Shown: positions 1-5,086 of the stretch, one piece after another | Layout of the letters: each line of letters begins with the position of its first letter | Position numbering within the stretch: the stretch's first letter is position 1 | Source: an uncultured Lachnospiraceae bacterium | GTDB lineage: Bacteria; Bacillota; Clostridia; Lachnospirales; Lachnospiraceae | Length of the DNA: 5,086 bases | Direction of reading: 5' to 3' | NCBI GenBank assembly: GCA_937916415.1 | Contig: CALGGH010000210.1 | Coordinates: 1 to 5,086, forward strand | Translations under genes and position numbers: made by a program | Notes under the pieces: generated by a model | The model's database searches: none | What the model saw: only the letters and a program-made list of their open reading frames with translations | What the model was told of the DNA's origin: nothing

Positions 1-125
1 GAGGCGAAGGAAGGAGTCGTAGCGGGCTACGTCGCCTGACGACAACGAAGCAGCTGACGACAAAATGGCGTTTTAAGTAAAAAAGTCATTGAAACGCTAC
101 ACTAGGTCCGGCGCGTCCCTAAACA
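1..125. repeat. Non-coding stretch, candidate dispersed intergenic repeat
   Basis: No gene is recognisable here. The stretch contains a hairpin (3-36), a 9-base direct repeat TGACGACAA at 37-45 and 55-63, an A-rich run (78-84), and a block around 89-120 (CATTGAAACGCTACACTAGG and onward). Several frames are open for short distances only (for example EAKEGVVAGYVA then stop, 1-39). Its character, a structured and internally repetitive element between operons, resembles dispersed repeats found after genes in clostridial genomes. Only one copy is in the window, so the repeat status is inferred. Confidence 0.35.
3..36. other. Imperfect hairpin near the left edge
   Basis: CGTAGC (18-23) and GCTACG (26-31) form a perfect short inverted repeat. 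Outside it GGCGA (3-7) pairs with TCGCC (32-36), leaving a 10-base bulge on one side. No T-tract follows on the plus strand, and the window ends on the other side, so a terminator for a neighbouring gene cannot be judged. Confidence 0.4.
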
Positions 126-127
126 AA

Positions 128-136
128 ATTATAGCA
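128..136 (-). promoter_or_regulatory. Possible extended -10 promoter facing left
   Basis: The minus strand reads TGCTATAAT, a perfect extended -10 (TGnTATAAT). The best -35 candidate is poor: TTGTGG (153-158), with 19-base spacing. An extended -10 can work without a good -35. If real, transcription would start near 120 and leave the window to the left. The same bases form the 3' foot of the stem-loop at 133-198 and its T-rich tail, so the match may instead be part of a terminator. Confidence 0.35.
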
Positions 137-198
137 CCCTGCCTTGACTTATCCACAAAACATTTCACGTTTTTTCGGATATGACCAGACAGGGTGCT
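133..198 (-). terminator. Long three-tiered stem-loop after the operon, probable terminator
   Basis: The outer arms AGCACCCTG (133-141) and CAGGGTGCT (190-198) are perfect inverted repeats. On the minus-strand RNA the stem extends to 12 bp (133-144 with 187-198) with one G-U pair. A symmetric 5x5 internal loop follows, then TATCC (150-154) with GGATA (177-181), then AAAAC (157-161) with GTTTT (169-173) closing a 7-base loop. It starts 49 bases past the last stop codon. On the minus strand the outer stem is followed by ATAATTTTGTTT, an interrupted T-rich run. Position and structure fit transcription termination, but the broken T-tract leaves room for another role, such as mRNA 3'-end protection. 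Confidence 0.55.
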
Positions 199-247
199 TA
201 CGTTCGCGCGGAAAACTTATTTTATTGTATCACCGTTCTGAATCTTA

Positions 248-1414
248 TCACTTGGAATTCTTCTTGTTGGCAACTATGTCAAACACGACTGCCGCAAGAA
301 GCACGACGCCCTTAACCACCTTCTGGAAGTTAGCGTCCACGCCCATGAGGGACATGCCCAGGTTGATGACGCCGATCAGTGTAGCACCGACAACCATGCC
401 GAATACGTTACCGCTGCCGCCGTATGCAGATACGCCGCCAACCACGCAGGCTGCGATGGCATCCATCTCGAAGTTGGTGCCGGCCGTTGAATTGGCTGCC
501 GTAAACCTGGCTACGACGATGTAGGAGGTGATGACCGTCAACACTGCCATGTTGAGGTATGCCAGGAACATCATCTTCTTGGTGTCAACGCCCGAAAGTC
601 GGGTTGCCTCAGCGTTACCGCCGATCGTGTAGAAGTAGCGTCCAAGCACCGTCTTGGAGGTAACGAAGCTATATACCAGCACGATGGCTGCAACCCAAAC
701 CAATGCGGTGGGAATTCCGCCAGACATGCCCAGCTTGTATGCGAAGAGCAGGATGACCGCTACGGCTATCGCAGACTTAACGCAGGTGCTTACCATGGTC
801 TCTGCTTCGTATCCCTTCTTGAGCTTCCGGGCCCTGGTTGAGAAATTCACGAATACCACGAGCACGCAAGCCAGGATGCCTACGATCAGGCAGGGGACGT
901 TCATGCTGCCGCCGGCAGACCCGAACACCTTGCCCGAAAAGGCATTGAGGAATGACTTCGGGAAGGGAGCGATGCTGCCGGTCGTGGAATTGCTGGACAG
1001 CAGCTTGGTACCCCATCCACGGAATGCCAGATAACCTGCCAGGGTGGCGATCCACGGAGGAACGTCCACGTAGGCGATCAGGAAACCGAGGATGCATCCA
1101 TAGATGACGCCGACAAGCAGCATCAGCAGGATCGATACTATGGGATTGACTTCCTTGACAACCATCAGTATGCCGCCGATAGCACCTATGAAGCACACGA
1201 ATGATCCACAGGAAAGGTCGATGTTGCCGCCCGTCAGCATACAGATCAGCATACCCGTCGCCAGGATGTATACGTATGCGTTCTGAGCGATCAGGTTACT
1301 GAAGTTGTCAGGTGTAAACATGTTACCGCCCGTCGTAATCGTAAAGAAGATAAATACCAGGACAAGGACGATAGGCATTGCATTTTTCTTAATGATCTCC
1401 AAAGCTTTATTCAT
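248..1414 (-). CDS. mmsB: Monosaccharide ABC transporter permease, second copy, paralogue of the first (MmsB/GguB type)
   Basis: Second integral membrane permease of the BPD_transp_2 family, 388 residues, co-directional with and 16 bases after its paralogue. It aligns end to end with the first copy. Over the last ~130 residues I count about 73 identical positions (roughly 55%), and the central extracytoplasmic part (about 138-175) is much less alike. Intact family blocks are ATGMLICMLTGGNIDLSCG (52-70), DVPPWIATLAG (117-127), the coupling loop GRYFYTIGGNAEATRLSG (258-275), EMDAIAACVVGGVSAYGGSG (316-335) and GVDANFQKVVKGVVLL (358-373). It differs in one conserved membrane segment: AVLTVITSYIVVARF (290-304) replaces the glycine-rich form. 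The gene ends with tandem in-frame stops, TGA then TAA. No frameshift or premature stop is seen, so it is probably functional, either as a heterodimer partner of the first permease or as an alternative homodimer with different sugar preference. It is the last gene before an apparent terminator. Confidence 0.94.
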   Translation of the reverse strand: MNKALEIIKKNAMPIVLVLVFIFFTITTGGNMFTPDNFSNLIAQNAYVYILATGMLICMLTGGNIDLSCGSFVCFIGAIGGILMVVKEVNPIVSILLMLLVGVIYGCILGFLIAYVDVPPWIATLAGYLAFRGWGTKLLSSNSTTGSIAPFPKSFLNAFSGKVFGSAGGSMNVPCLIVGILACVLVVFVNFSTRARKLKKGYEAETMVSTCVKSAIAVAVILLFAYKLGMSGGIPTALVWVAAIVLVYSFVTSKTVLGRYFYTIGGNAEATRLSGVDTKKMMFLAYLNMAVLTVITSYIVVARFTAANSTAGTNFEMDAIAACVVGGVSAYGGSGNVFGMVVGATLIGVINLGMSLMGVDANFQKVVKGVVLLAAVVFDIVANKKNSK

Positions 1415-1421
1415 CGTTTTT

Positions 1422-1430
1422 CCTCCTCCC
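1422..1430 (-). promoter_or_regulatory. Strong ribosome binding site of the second permease
   Basis: GGGAGGAGG on the minus strand lies seven bases before the ATG at 1414 and fills most of the 16-base gap after the first permease. It is close to the full Shine-Dalgarno consensus and stronger than the site in front of the first permease, which supports this start and active translation of the second copy. Confidence 0.85.
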
Positions 1431-2600
1431 TTACTTTTTCTTCTTACTGGACATTACGTCGAAGATGATGGCGATCAGAAGCACGAGGCCCTTTACGACC
1501 TTCTGGTAGTTGGCATCGATGCCCATGATGCTCATTCCCTGGTTGATGACTCCCATCAGTACGGCTCCGATTATGACGCCGAAGATTCCGCCCTCACCGC
1601 CGTATGCGCTGGCACCGCCGATGAAGCAGGCTGCTATGGCATCCATCTCGTAGCCCTGACCAAACGTAGGCTGTGCCTGCGTAGCCCTGGCGATAGTAAG
1701 TATGCCGCCCAGCCCTGCCATCAGGCCCATGTTGACGTATGCAAAGAAGTAAACCTTGCGGGGATCAATGCCGCTAAGGCGCGTTGCTTTTTCATTGCCG
1801 CCCACTGCATAGAGGTAACGGCCCATCGTGGTCCTGGTAGTGATGTATGAATAAATCAGCAGGACGAGGGCTATCCAGATCAGCGAAGTGGGGATGCCCT
1901 TGTAATTGGCCAGCTTGTAGAACAGCCAGATGATGACCGCGCAGATGATGACCGCCTTGATGATGACGGTCGTCAGGGGATCAACCTCATATCCGTTGGC
2001 CTTGGCGCTGATGCGGCTCTTCAGTATCATTACGACATAGATGGCTGCGATCAGTATTCCGACTATCATGCAGGTCATGTTGAACTCACCGCCTGAAAGG
2101 AAGTCGGGTACGTAGCAGTCCGCACCGCCTCCAAATACGTTGAGGAAGTTCTTGTTGTCAATGCCCACCGTAAAGCCCTGCAGCAGCACGTTGGAAAGAC
2201 CCCTGAAGGCGTACATGCCTGACAGCGTGGCTATGAAAGGCGGCACGTTGAAATACGCGATCCAGAATCCCTGCCATGCTCCGATGACTGCACCGCAGAG
2301 CAGCATGCAGATGACTGCGACCCATTCGTTGGAATCTTTGTCCATCATGACAGCGCCGAGCCCGCCGACGAAACATACCACGGAACCGCAGGCCAGATCG
2401 ATGTTACCACCGGTCAGGATGCAGAGCAGCATGCCCGCTGCGAGCACGAACACGTACGCGTTCTGTGAAATCAGGTTATTGACGTTCTGTGCAAAAAGAA
2501 TCTTGCCCTGAGTGGCTACCTGGAAAAAGATTATGACCAGGACCAGGGCGATCACCATTGAATACTTTTTAAGTACTTCTGTCAGTTTTATGCTTTTCAT
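1431..2600 (-). CDS. mmsB: Monosaccharide ABC transporter permease, first copy (MmsB/GguB type)
   Basis: Integral membrane subunit that forms half of the sugar channel in the cytoplasmic membrane. It has 389 residues, the usual length for GguB/XylH-like permeases and longer than RbsC-like ones. It belongs to the BPD_transp_2 family. Hydrophobic segments are seen near residues 14-30, 46-63, 71-86, 94-115, 174-193, 212-229, 237-254, 283-304, 320-356 (probably two spans) and 366-383. Conserved blocks include AAGMLLCILTGGNIDLACGSVV (55-75, approximately), NVPPFIATLSG (118-128), the ATPase-coupling loop GRYLYAVGGNEKATRLSG (260-277), MDAIAACFIGGASAYGGEG (319-337), and the C-terminal GIDANYQKVVKGLVLL (360-375). 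The tail is lysine-rich (KKKK), as expected on the cytoplasmic side. It starts at ATG one base after the mmsA stop. It is the more family-typical of the two permeases and keeps the glycine-rich GLMAGLGGILTIAR segment (292-305). Confidence 0.95.
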   Translation of the reverse strand: MKSIKLTEVLKKYSMVIALVLVIIFFQVATQGKILFAQNVNNLISQNAYVFVLAAGMLLCILTGGNIDLACGSVVCFVGGLGAVMMDKDSNEWVAVICMLLCGAVIGAWQGFWIAYFNVPPFIATLSGMYAFRGLSNVLLQGFTVGIDNKNFLNVFGGGADCYVPDFLSGGEFNMTCMIVGILIAAIYVVMILKSRISAKANGYEVDPLTTVIIKAVIICAVIIWLFYKLANYKGIPTSLIWIALVLLIYSYITTRTTMGRYLYAVGGNEKATRLSGIDPRKVYFFAYVNMGLMAGLGGILTIARATQAQPTFGQGYEMDAIAACFIGGASAYGGEGGIFGVIIGAVLMGVINQGMSIMGIDANYQKVVKGLVLLIAIIFDVMSSKKKK

Positions 2601-2601
2601 C

Positions 2602-4140
2602 TTATTCGCCCTTTCCTGTCTGCACGATGGCAGCCATAATGTTTTCCTGAGTTGCCTCAGATGCCTGCATCTCTCCCATGAAGCGACCTTCGTTCATGAT
2701 GTAGATACGGTCGCTCATGCCGATTACCTCAGGCAGCTCGGAGGAGATCATGATAACCGACTTGCCCATGGCAACCAGGTCGTTGATGATGCAATAGATC
2801 TCGTACTTGGCGCCTACGTCGATGCCTCGGGTAGGCTCGTCAAGGATCAGTATGTCGGGATCCGTAAACATCCACTTGGCCAGCAGGACCTTCTGCTGAT
2901 TACCGCCGGACAGGTTGCCGACGTTCTGTTCAACCGTAGGAGCCTTGGTCTTGAGCTTCTCCTTATATTCGGCAGCTATGGCATATTCCTTGTCCACGTC
3001 GATGACGCCTCTGGAGCTGACGCCTATCATGTTGGCCAGCGAAGTGTTGACCCTGATGGGATTGGACAGGACCAGTCCGTTGCCCTTGCGGTCCTCGGTA
3101 ACGTATGCCAGCTTGGCATTGATGGCTTCACGAGGATTCTTGAGGGTGACTTCCTTGCCGCCGATCTTAAGCGTTCCCTGGATCTCGGATCCGTATGAGC
3201 GTCCAAAGATGCTCATCGCGAGCTCCGTACGGCCTGCGCCCATGAGTCCGTAGATGCCCACGACTTCGCCCTTGCGCACGTTGAGTGATACGTTGTCGAC
3301 CACCTTGCGCTCGGTATACAGGGGATGATAAACCGTCCATTTGTCGACTTCCATGTTTATGTCGCCGATCTTGACGTTTTCCCTCTTCGGGAAACGGTCC
3401 GTGATCTCACGGCCAACCATTCCCTTGATGATGCGGTCCTCATCAATGTGGTCCGTATTCTTGTCCATGGTCTCGATCGTGGAACCGTCACGGACTACGG
3501 TGATTTTATCTGCAACATACACAACCTCGTTGAGCTTGTGCGTGATGATGATCATCGTCATGCCCTGCTTCTTAAATTCAAGCATCAGATCCAGCAAAGC
3601 CCTGGAATCAGTCTCGTTAAGTGAAGAAGTGGGCTCATCAAGAATGAGCAGCTTGGCATTCTTGGCCAGTGCCTTGGCAATCTCCACAAGCTGCTGCTTG
3701 CCGGTACCGATGTCCTTGATCAGTACGTGAGAGCTTTCAGTCAGGCCGACCATCTTAAGATATTTATCTGCTTCTTTGTAGGTTTCGTTCCAGTTGAGGG
3801 CGAGCTTCTTTCCTCTCTCGTTGCCGAGGAACATGTTCTCGCCGATAGACATCTGTGGAACCAGAGCAAGTTCCTGATGGATGATGACTATTCCCTTTTG
3901 TTCGGAGTCCTTGATGGTGTGGAACTGACACACCTCTCCATCGTAAATGATATCGCCCTCATAGGTTCCATAAGGGTAGATACCGCTCAAAACGTTCATC
4001 AGCGTGGACTTGCCGGCTCCGTTCTCTCCTACCAGTGCGTGGATCTCTCCCTCTTCCACCTGGAGATTTACGTTGTCCAGAGCCTTGACGCCGGGGAACG
4101 TCTTGGTGATATTTTTCATTTCCAATAGCACTTTAGCCAA
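2602..4140 (-). CDS. mmsA: Sugar ABC transporter ATP-binding protein, two fused ATPase domains (MmsA/GguA type)
   Basis: Cytoplasmic ATPase that powers monosaccharide uptake through the two adjacent permeases. It is 512 residues long, normal for RbsA/XylG/GguA proteins with two ABC domains in one chain. Domain 1 has Walker A GENGAGKST (38-46), a modified signature IGTGKQQLVEIAKAL (144-158), Walker B LLILDEP (164-170) and switch His201. Domain 2 has a degenerate Walker A GLMGAGRTE (298-306; Arg where Lys is expected), a canonical signature LSGGNQQK (410-417), Walker B LILDEPTRGID (431-441), and Ser in place of the switch His (ISSELPE, 465-471). This asymmetry is typical of the family, where one composite site does most of the hydrolysis. 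Translation starts at TTG behind a strong G-rich ribosome binding site. It lies 107 bases after the binding protein gene, and its TAA stop is one base before the next ATG, implying translational coupling. The symbol mmsA here means multiple monosaccharide transport, not methylmalonate-semialdehyde dehydrogenase. Confidence 0.96.
   Translation of the reverse strand: MAKVLLEMKNITKTFPGVKALDNVNLQVEEGEIHALVGENGAGKSTLMNVLSGIYPYGTYEGDIIYDGEVCQFHTIKDSEQKGIVIIHQELALVPQMSIGENMFLGNERGKKLALNWNETYKEADKYLKMVGLTESSHVLIKDIGTGKQQLVEIAKALAKNAKLLILDEPTSSLNETDSRALLDLMLEFKKQGMTMIIITHKLNEVVYVADKITVVRDGSTIETMDKNTDHIDEDRIIKGMVGREITDRFPKRENVKIGDINMEVDKWTVYHPLYTERKVVDNVSLNVRKGEVVGIYGLMGAGRTELAMSIFGRSYGSEIQGTLKIGGKEVTLKNPREAINAKLAYVTEDRKGNGLVLSNPIRVNTSLANMIGVSSRGVIDVDKEYAIAAEYKEKLKTKAPTVEQNVGNLSGGNQQKVLLAKWMFTDPDILILDEPTRGIDVGAKYEIYCIINDLVAMGKSVIMISSELPEVIGMSDRIYIMNEGRFMGEMQASEATQENIMAAIVQTGKGE
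2609..2616 (-). promoter_or_regulatory. Ribosome binding site of the first permease, inside the mmsA 3' end
   Basis: GGAAAGGG on the minus strand lies eight bases before the ATG at 2600 and within the last codons of mmsA. With only one base between the mmsA stop and this ATG, ribosomes finishing mmsA could restart directly on the permease. Confidence 0.6.
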
Positions 4141-4146
4141 AAAGAT

Positions 4147-4154
4147 CTCCCCCC
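4147..4154 (-). promoter_or_regulatory. Ribosome binding site of mmsA (decides TTG start)
   Basis: On the minus strand GGGGGGAG stands six bases before the TTG at 4140-4138. It is the only strong Shine-Dalgarno-like sequence near the 5' end of the gene. The next in-frame ATG (codon 8, MKNITK) has no such site in front of it, so the TTG is preferred as the start. Confidence 0.8.
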
Positions 4155-4160
4155 TTTACC

Positions 4161-4186
4161 ATGGGCCGGCGATCTGCCATGCCCAT
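4161..4186 (-). promoter_or_regulatory. Weaker second stem-loop before mmsA
   Basis: ATGGGC (4161-4166) can pair with GCCCAT (4181-4186) across a 14-base loop. The structure lies between the strong hairpin and the mmsA ribosome binding site and ends about 7 bases before the G-run. It could modulate access to that site or act with the first hairpin. A 6-bp stem is weak evidence, and it may be incidental. Confidence 0.3.
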
Positions 4187-4199
4187 CTGCATTAGAGCA

Positions 4200-4224
4200 G
4201 GCAGGCGGGGTCTCCCCGCCTGCC
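4200..4224 (-). promoter_or_regulatory. Strong intergenic GC hairpin between binding protein and ATPase genes (likely mRNA stabiliser or attenuator)
   Basis: A perfect 11-bp inverted repeat, GGCAGGCGGGG (4200-4210) and CCCCGCCTGCC (4214-4224), encloses a 3-base loop. It begins 23 bases past the binding-protein stop codon. On the transcribed strand it is followed by TGCTCTAATGC, with no T-tract, so it does not look like a full intrinsic terminator. In many binding-protein-dependent operons such a hairpin protects the 3' end of the binding-protein message and limits downstream expression. That role is inferred here from position and structure. Confidence 0.75.
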
Positions 4225-4247
4225 CATAACTTGTTGCTGTCTAAGAT

Positions 4248-5086
4248 TTACTGAAGCTGATCCTCGGTGTAGTATCCGGAATCGATCAGGATCTCTTTGT
4301 AGTTGTTCTTGTCTGCAAATACAGGCTCGCAAAGGAATGAAGGGATGACGCCGGTACCATTGTCATAAGTGGTGGTATCGTTAACGTCTACGGTCTCGCC
4401 CTTAAGGATCTGACCAACCATCTTTACAACCTGTGATGCCAGGGTACGGGTATCCTTGAATACTGACATTGACTGCTTGCCGGCGATCATGTTCTTAACG
4501 TTTGCAACGTCACAGTCCTGACCTGTGATGATTGGCCAATCTCCTGTGTAGTTGGCTTCAAGAGAGTTTGTAACACCAAGAGCTGTTGAGTCATTTGAGC
4601 AAAGAACTGCATCAAGCTTTGTTCCGTTTGCATAGTTAGCAGAAATGATAGCGTCCATTCTTGACTGCGCATTTTCTGTTGACCAGTTTGCTGTAGCAAC
4701 GTTATCAAAGTCCTTCTGACCTGACTGAACTACGAGCTTGCCTTCGTCAATGTACTTGTTAAGTACATCCATTGCGCCGCCGTAGAAGAATCTTGCGTTA
4801 TTGTCACCAGGATCACCTGTGAAGATTTCGATATTGAATGGACCAGCTGCATTGTCAAGATCAAGCTGATCTCTGATGTACTCACCCTGCTTTGTTCCTA
4901 CCATGTAGTTATCAAATGTTGCATAGTATGAAACTGCCTTTGAGTTCATAATAAGGCGGTCATAAGCAATAACTTTTACGCCCTGCTTCTTTGCTGTGTC
5001 AAGAACACCCTTAAGGGCGCTACCATCAATAGAAGCAATAACAAGAATTGAATCACCCTGTGTAAGCATATTTTCAATCTGGCTTG
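4248..5086 (-). CDS. chvE: ChvE-family monosaccharide-binding protein of an ABC importer (5' end missing)
   Basis: Extracytoplasmic sugar-binding protein that captures monosaccharides and hands them to the MmsA/MmsB importer encoded next to it. The reading frame stays open to the window edge: five residues (SQIEN) precede the Met at 5069, and SQIENM is an internal family motif, so that Met is not the start. About 278 residues are visible; roughly 100, including the expected lipoprotein signal, lie outside. Family landmarks in order are LVIASIDGSAL, VIAYDRLI (Asp and Arg expected in the sugar pocket), VSYYATFDNYMVG, GDPGDNNARFFYGGAMDVL, CSNDSTALGV, DWPIITGQDCDVANVK, SVFKDTRTLA, and the C-terminal NYKEILIDSGYYTE. 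This is a periplasmic-binding-protein type I fold (Peripla_BP_4). The stop is TAA. The gene is oddly mosaic: threonine is always ACA in the first two thirds seen and ACC/ACT in the last third (break between 4452 and 4523), with GAA to GAG shifting likewise. Family assignment is secure; the exact sugar is not. Confidence 0.93.
   Translation of the reverse strand, partial: SQIENMLTQGDSILVIASIDGSALKGVLDTAKKQGVKVIAYDRLIMNSKAVSYYATFDNYMVGTKQGEYIRDQLDLDNAAGPFNIEIFTGDPGDNNARFFYGGAMDVLNKYIDEGKLVVQSGQKDFDNVATANWSTENAQSRMDAIISANYANGTKLDAVLCSNDSTALGVTNSLEANYTGDWPIITGQDCDVANVKNMIAGKQSMSVFKDTRTLASQVVKMVGQILKGETVDVNDTTTYDNGTGVIPSFLCEPVFADKNNYKEILIDSGYYTEDQLQ

Noticed and set aside
1..39. C-terminal end of a convergent plus-strand gene (EAKEGVVAGYVA then stop)
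   Set aside because: Only 12 residues are visible, other frames are open too, and the sequence forms a hairpin. There is no way to tell a gene end from a repeat element.
144..524. 126-codon plus-strand open frame starting in the stem-loop region
   Set aside because: Most of it is antisense to the second permease, its start lies inside the inverted repeat, and its threonine/proline-rich translation is typical of antisense frames here.
1305..1850. 181-codon open frame on the plus strand across the junction of the two permeases
   Set aside because: Antisense to conserved coding sequence, with a histidine- and alanine-rich translation unlike any family I know. It is a shadow frame.
2512..3198. 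228-codon open frame on the plus strand opposite the end of mmsA and start of the first permease
   Set aside because: It lies antisense to two clearly conserved genes, crosses their junction, shows no recognisable domain, and arises from the codon pattern of the opposite strand.
3678..3709. Defective first ATPase domain because the signature reads IGTGKQQ instead of LSGGQ
   Set aside because: A G-K-Q-Q form of the first signature is usual in MmsA/GguA-type proteins, and the remaining motifs of the domain are intact.
4200..4224. Intrinsic terminator after the binding-protein gene
   Set aside because: The stem is strong but no T-tract follows on the transcribed strand, and three genes of the same transporter lie directly downstream. 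A stabiliser or partial attenuator fits better.
5067..5069. ATG at 5069 as the start of the binding-protein gene
   Set aside because: The frame continues upstream as SQIEN, a conserved internal motif of the family (SQIENM), and the expected signal peptide and N-terminal lobe are absent. The true start is outside the window.

Overview
The window carries the leftward-transcribed (minus-strand) end of one ABC sugar-import operon. Gene order, in the direction of transcription, is a periplasmic-type monosaccharide-binding protein of the ChvE family (5' end outside the window), a two-domain sugar ATPase (MmsA/GguA type), and two consecutive, paralogous membrane permeases (MmsB/GguB type). The base composition is moderate (about 50% GC in the transporter genes by eye). 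The strong G-rich ribosome binding sites and the protein sequences suggest an anaerobic Firmicute, most likely a Clostridia/Lachnospiraceae relative from a gut or rumen setting. That placement is an inference, as no marker gene is present.

Layout from the right: 5086-4248 is the binding protein gene (C-terminal ~278 residues). 4247-4141 is a 107-base gap with a very strong GC hairpin and a weaker second one. 4140-2602 is mmsA, starting at TTG. 2600-1431 is the first permease, one base after the mmsA stop. 1414-248 is the second permease, 16 bases further on. 247-1 holds no recognisable gene. It contains a long, three-tiered stem-loop (133-198) that is the best candidate for the operon terminator, a perfect extended -10 sequence facing left that overlaps its 3' arm, and a stretch (about 1-125) with internal repeats that looks like a dispersed intergenic repeat.

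How it works together: the binding protein captures a monosaccharide (the family takes glucose, galactose, xylose, arabinose and related sugars) and delivers it to a channel formed by two permease subunits driven by MmsA. The family normally has one permease gene making a homodimer. Two divergent but intact permeases here suggest a heterodimeric channel. The hairpin between the binding protein and mmsA, which lacks a T-tract, fits the common arrangement in which the binding-protein message is stabilised and made in excess over the membrane parts.

The most unusual signal is a sharp codon-usage break inside the binding protein gene. All 12 visible threonine codons upstream of about position 4524 are ACA, while the 8 downstream of about 4452 are ACC or ACT. 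MmsA, with one ACA in 30, resembles the downstream part. This suggests a mosaic gene (recombination between paralogues or strains) or a chimeric assembly join. I found no evidence for a wholly new system; the window is an otherwise ordinary transporter operon.
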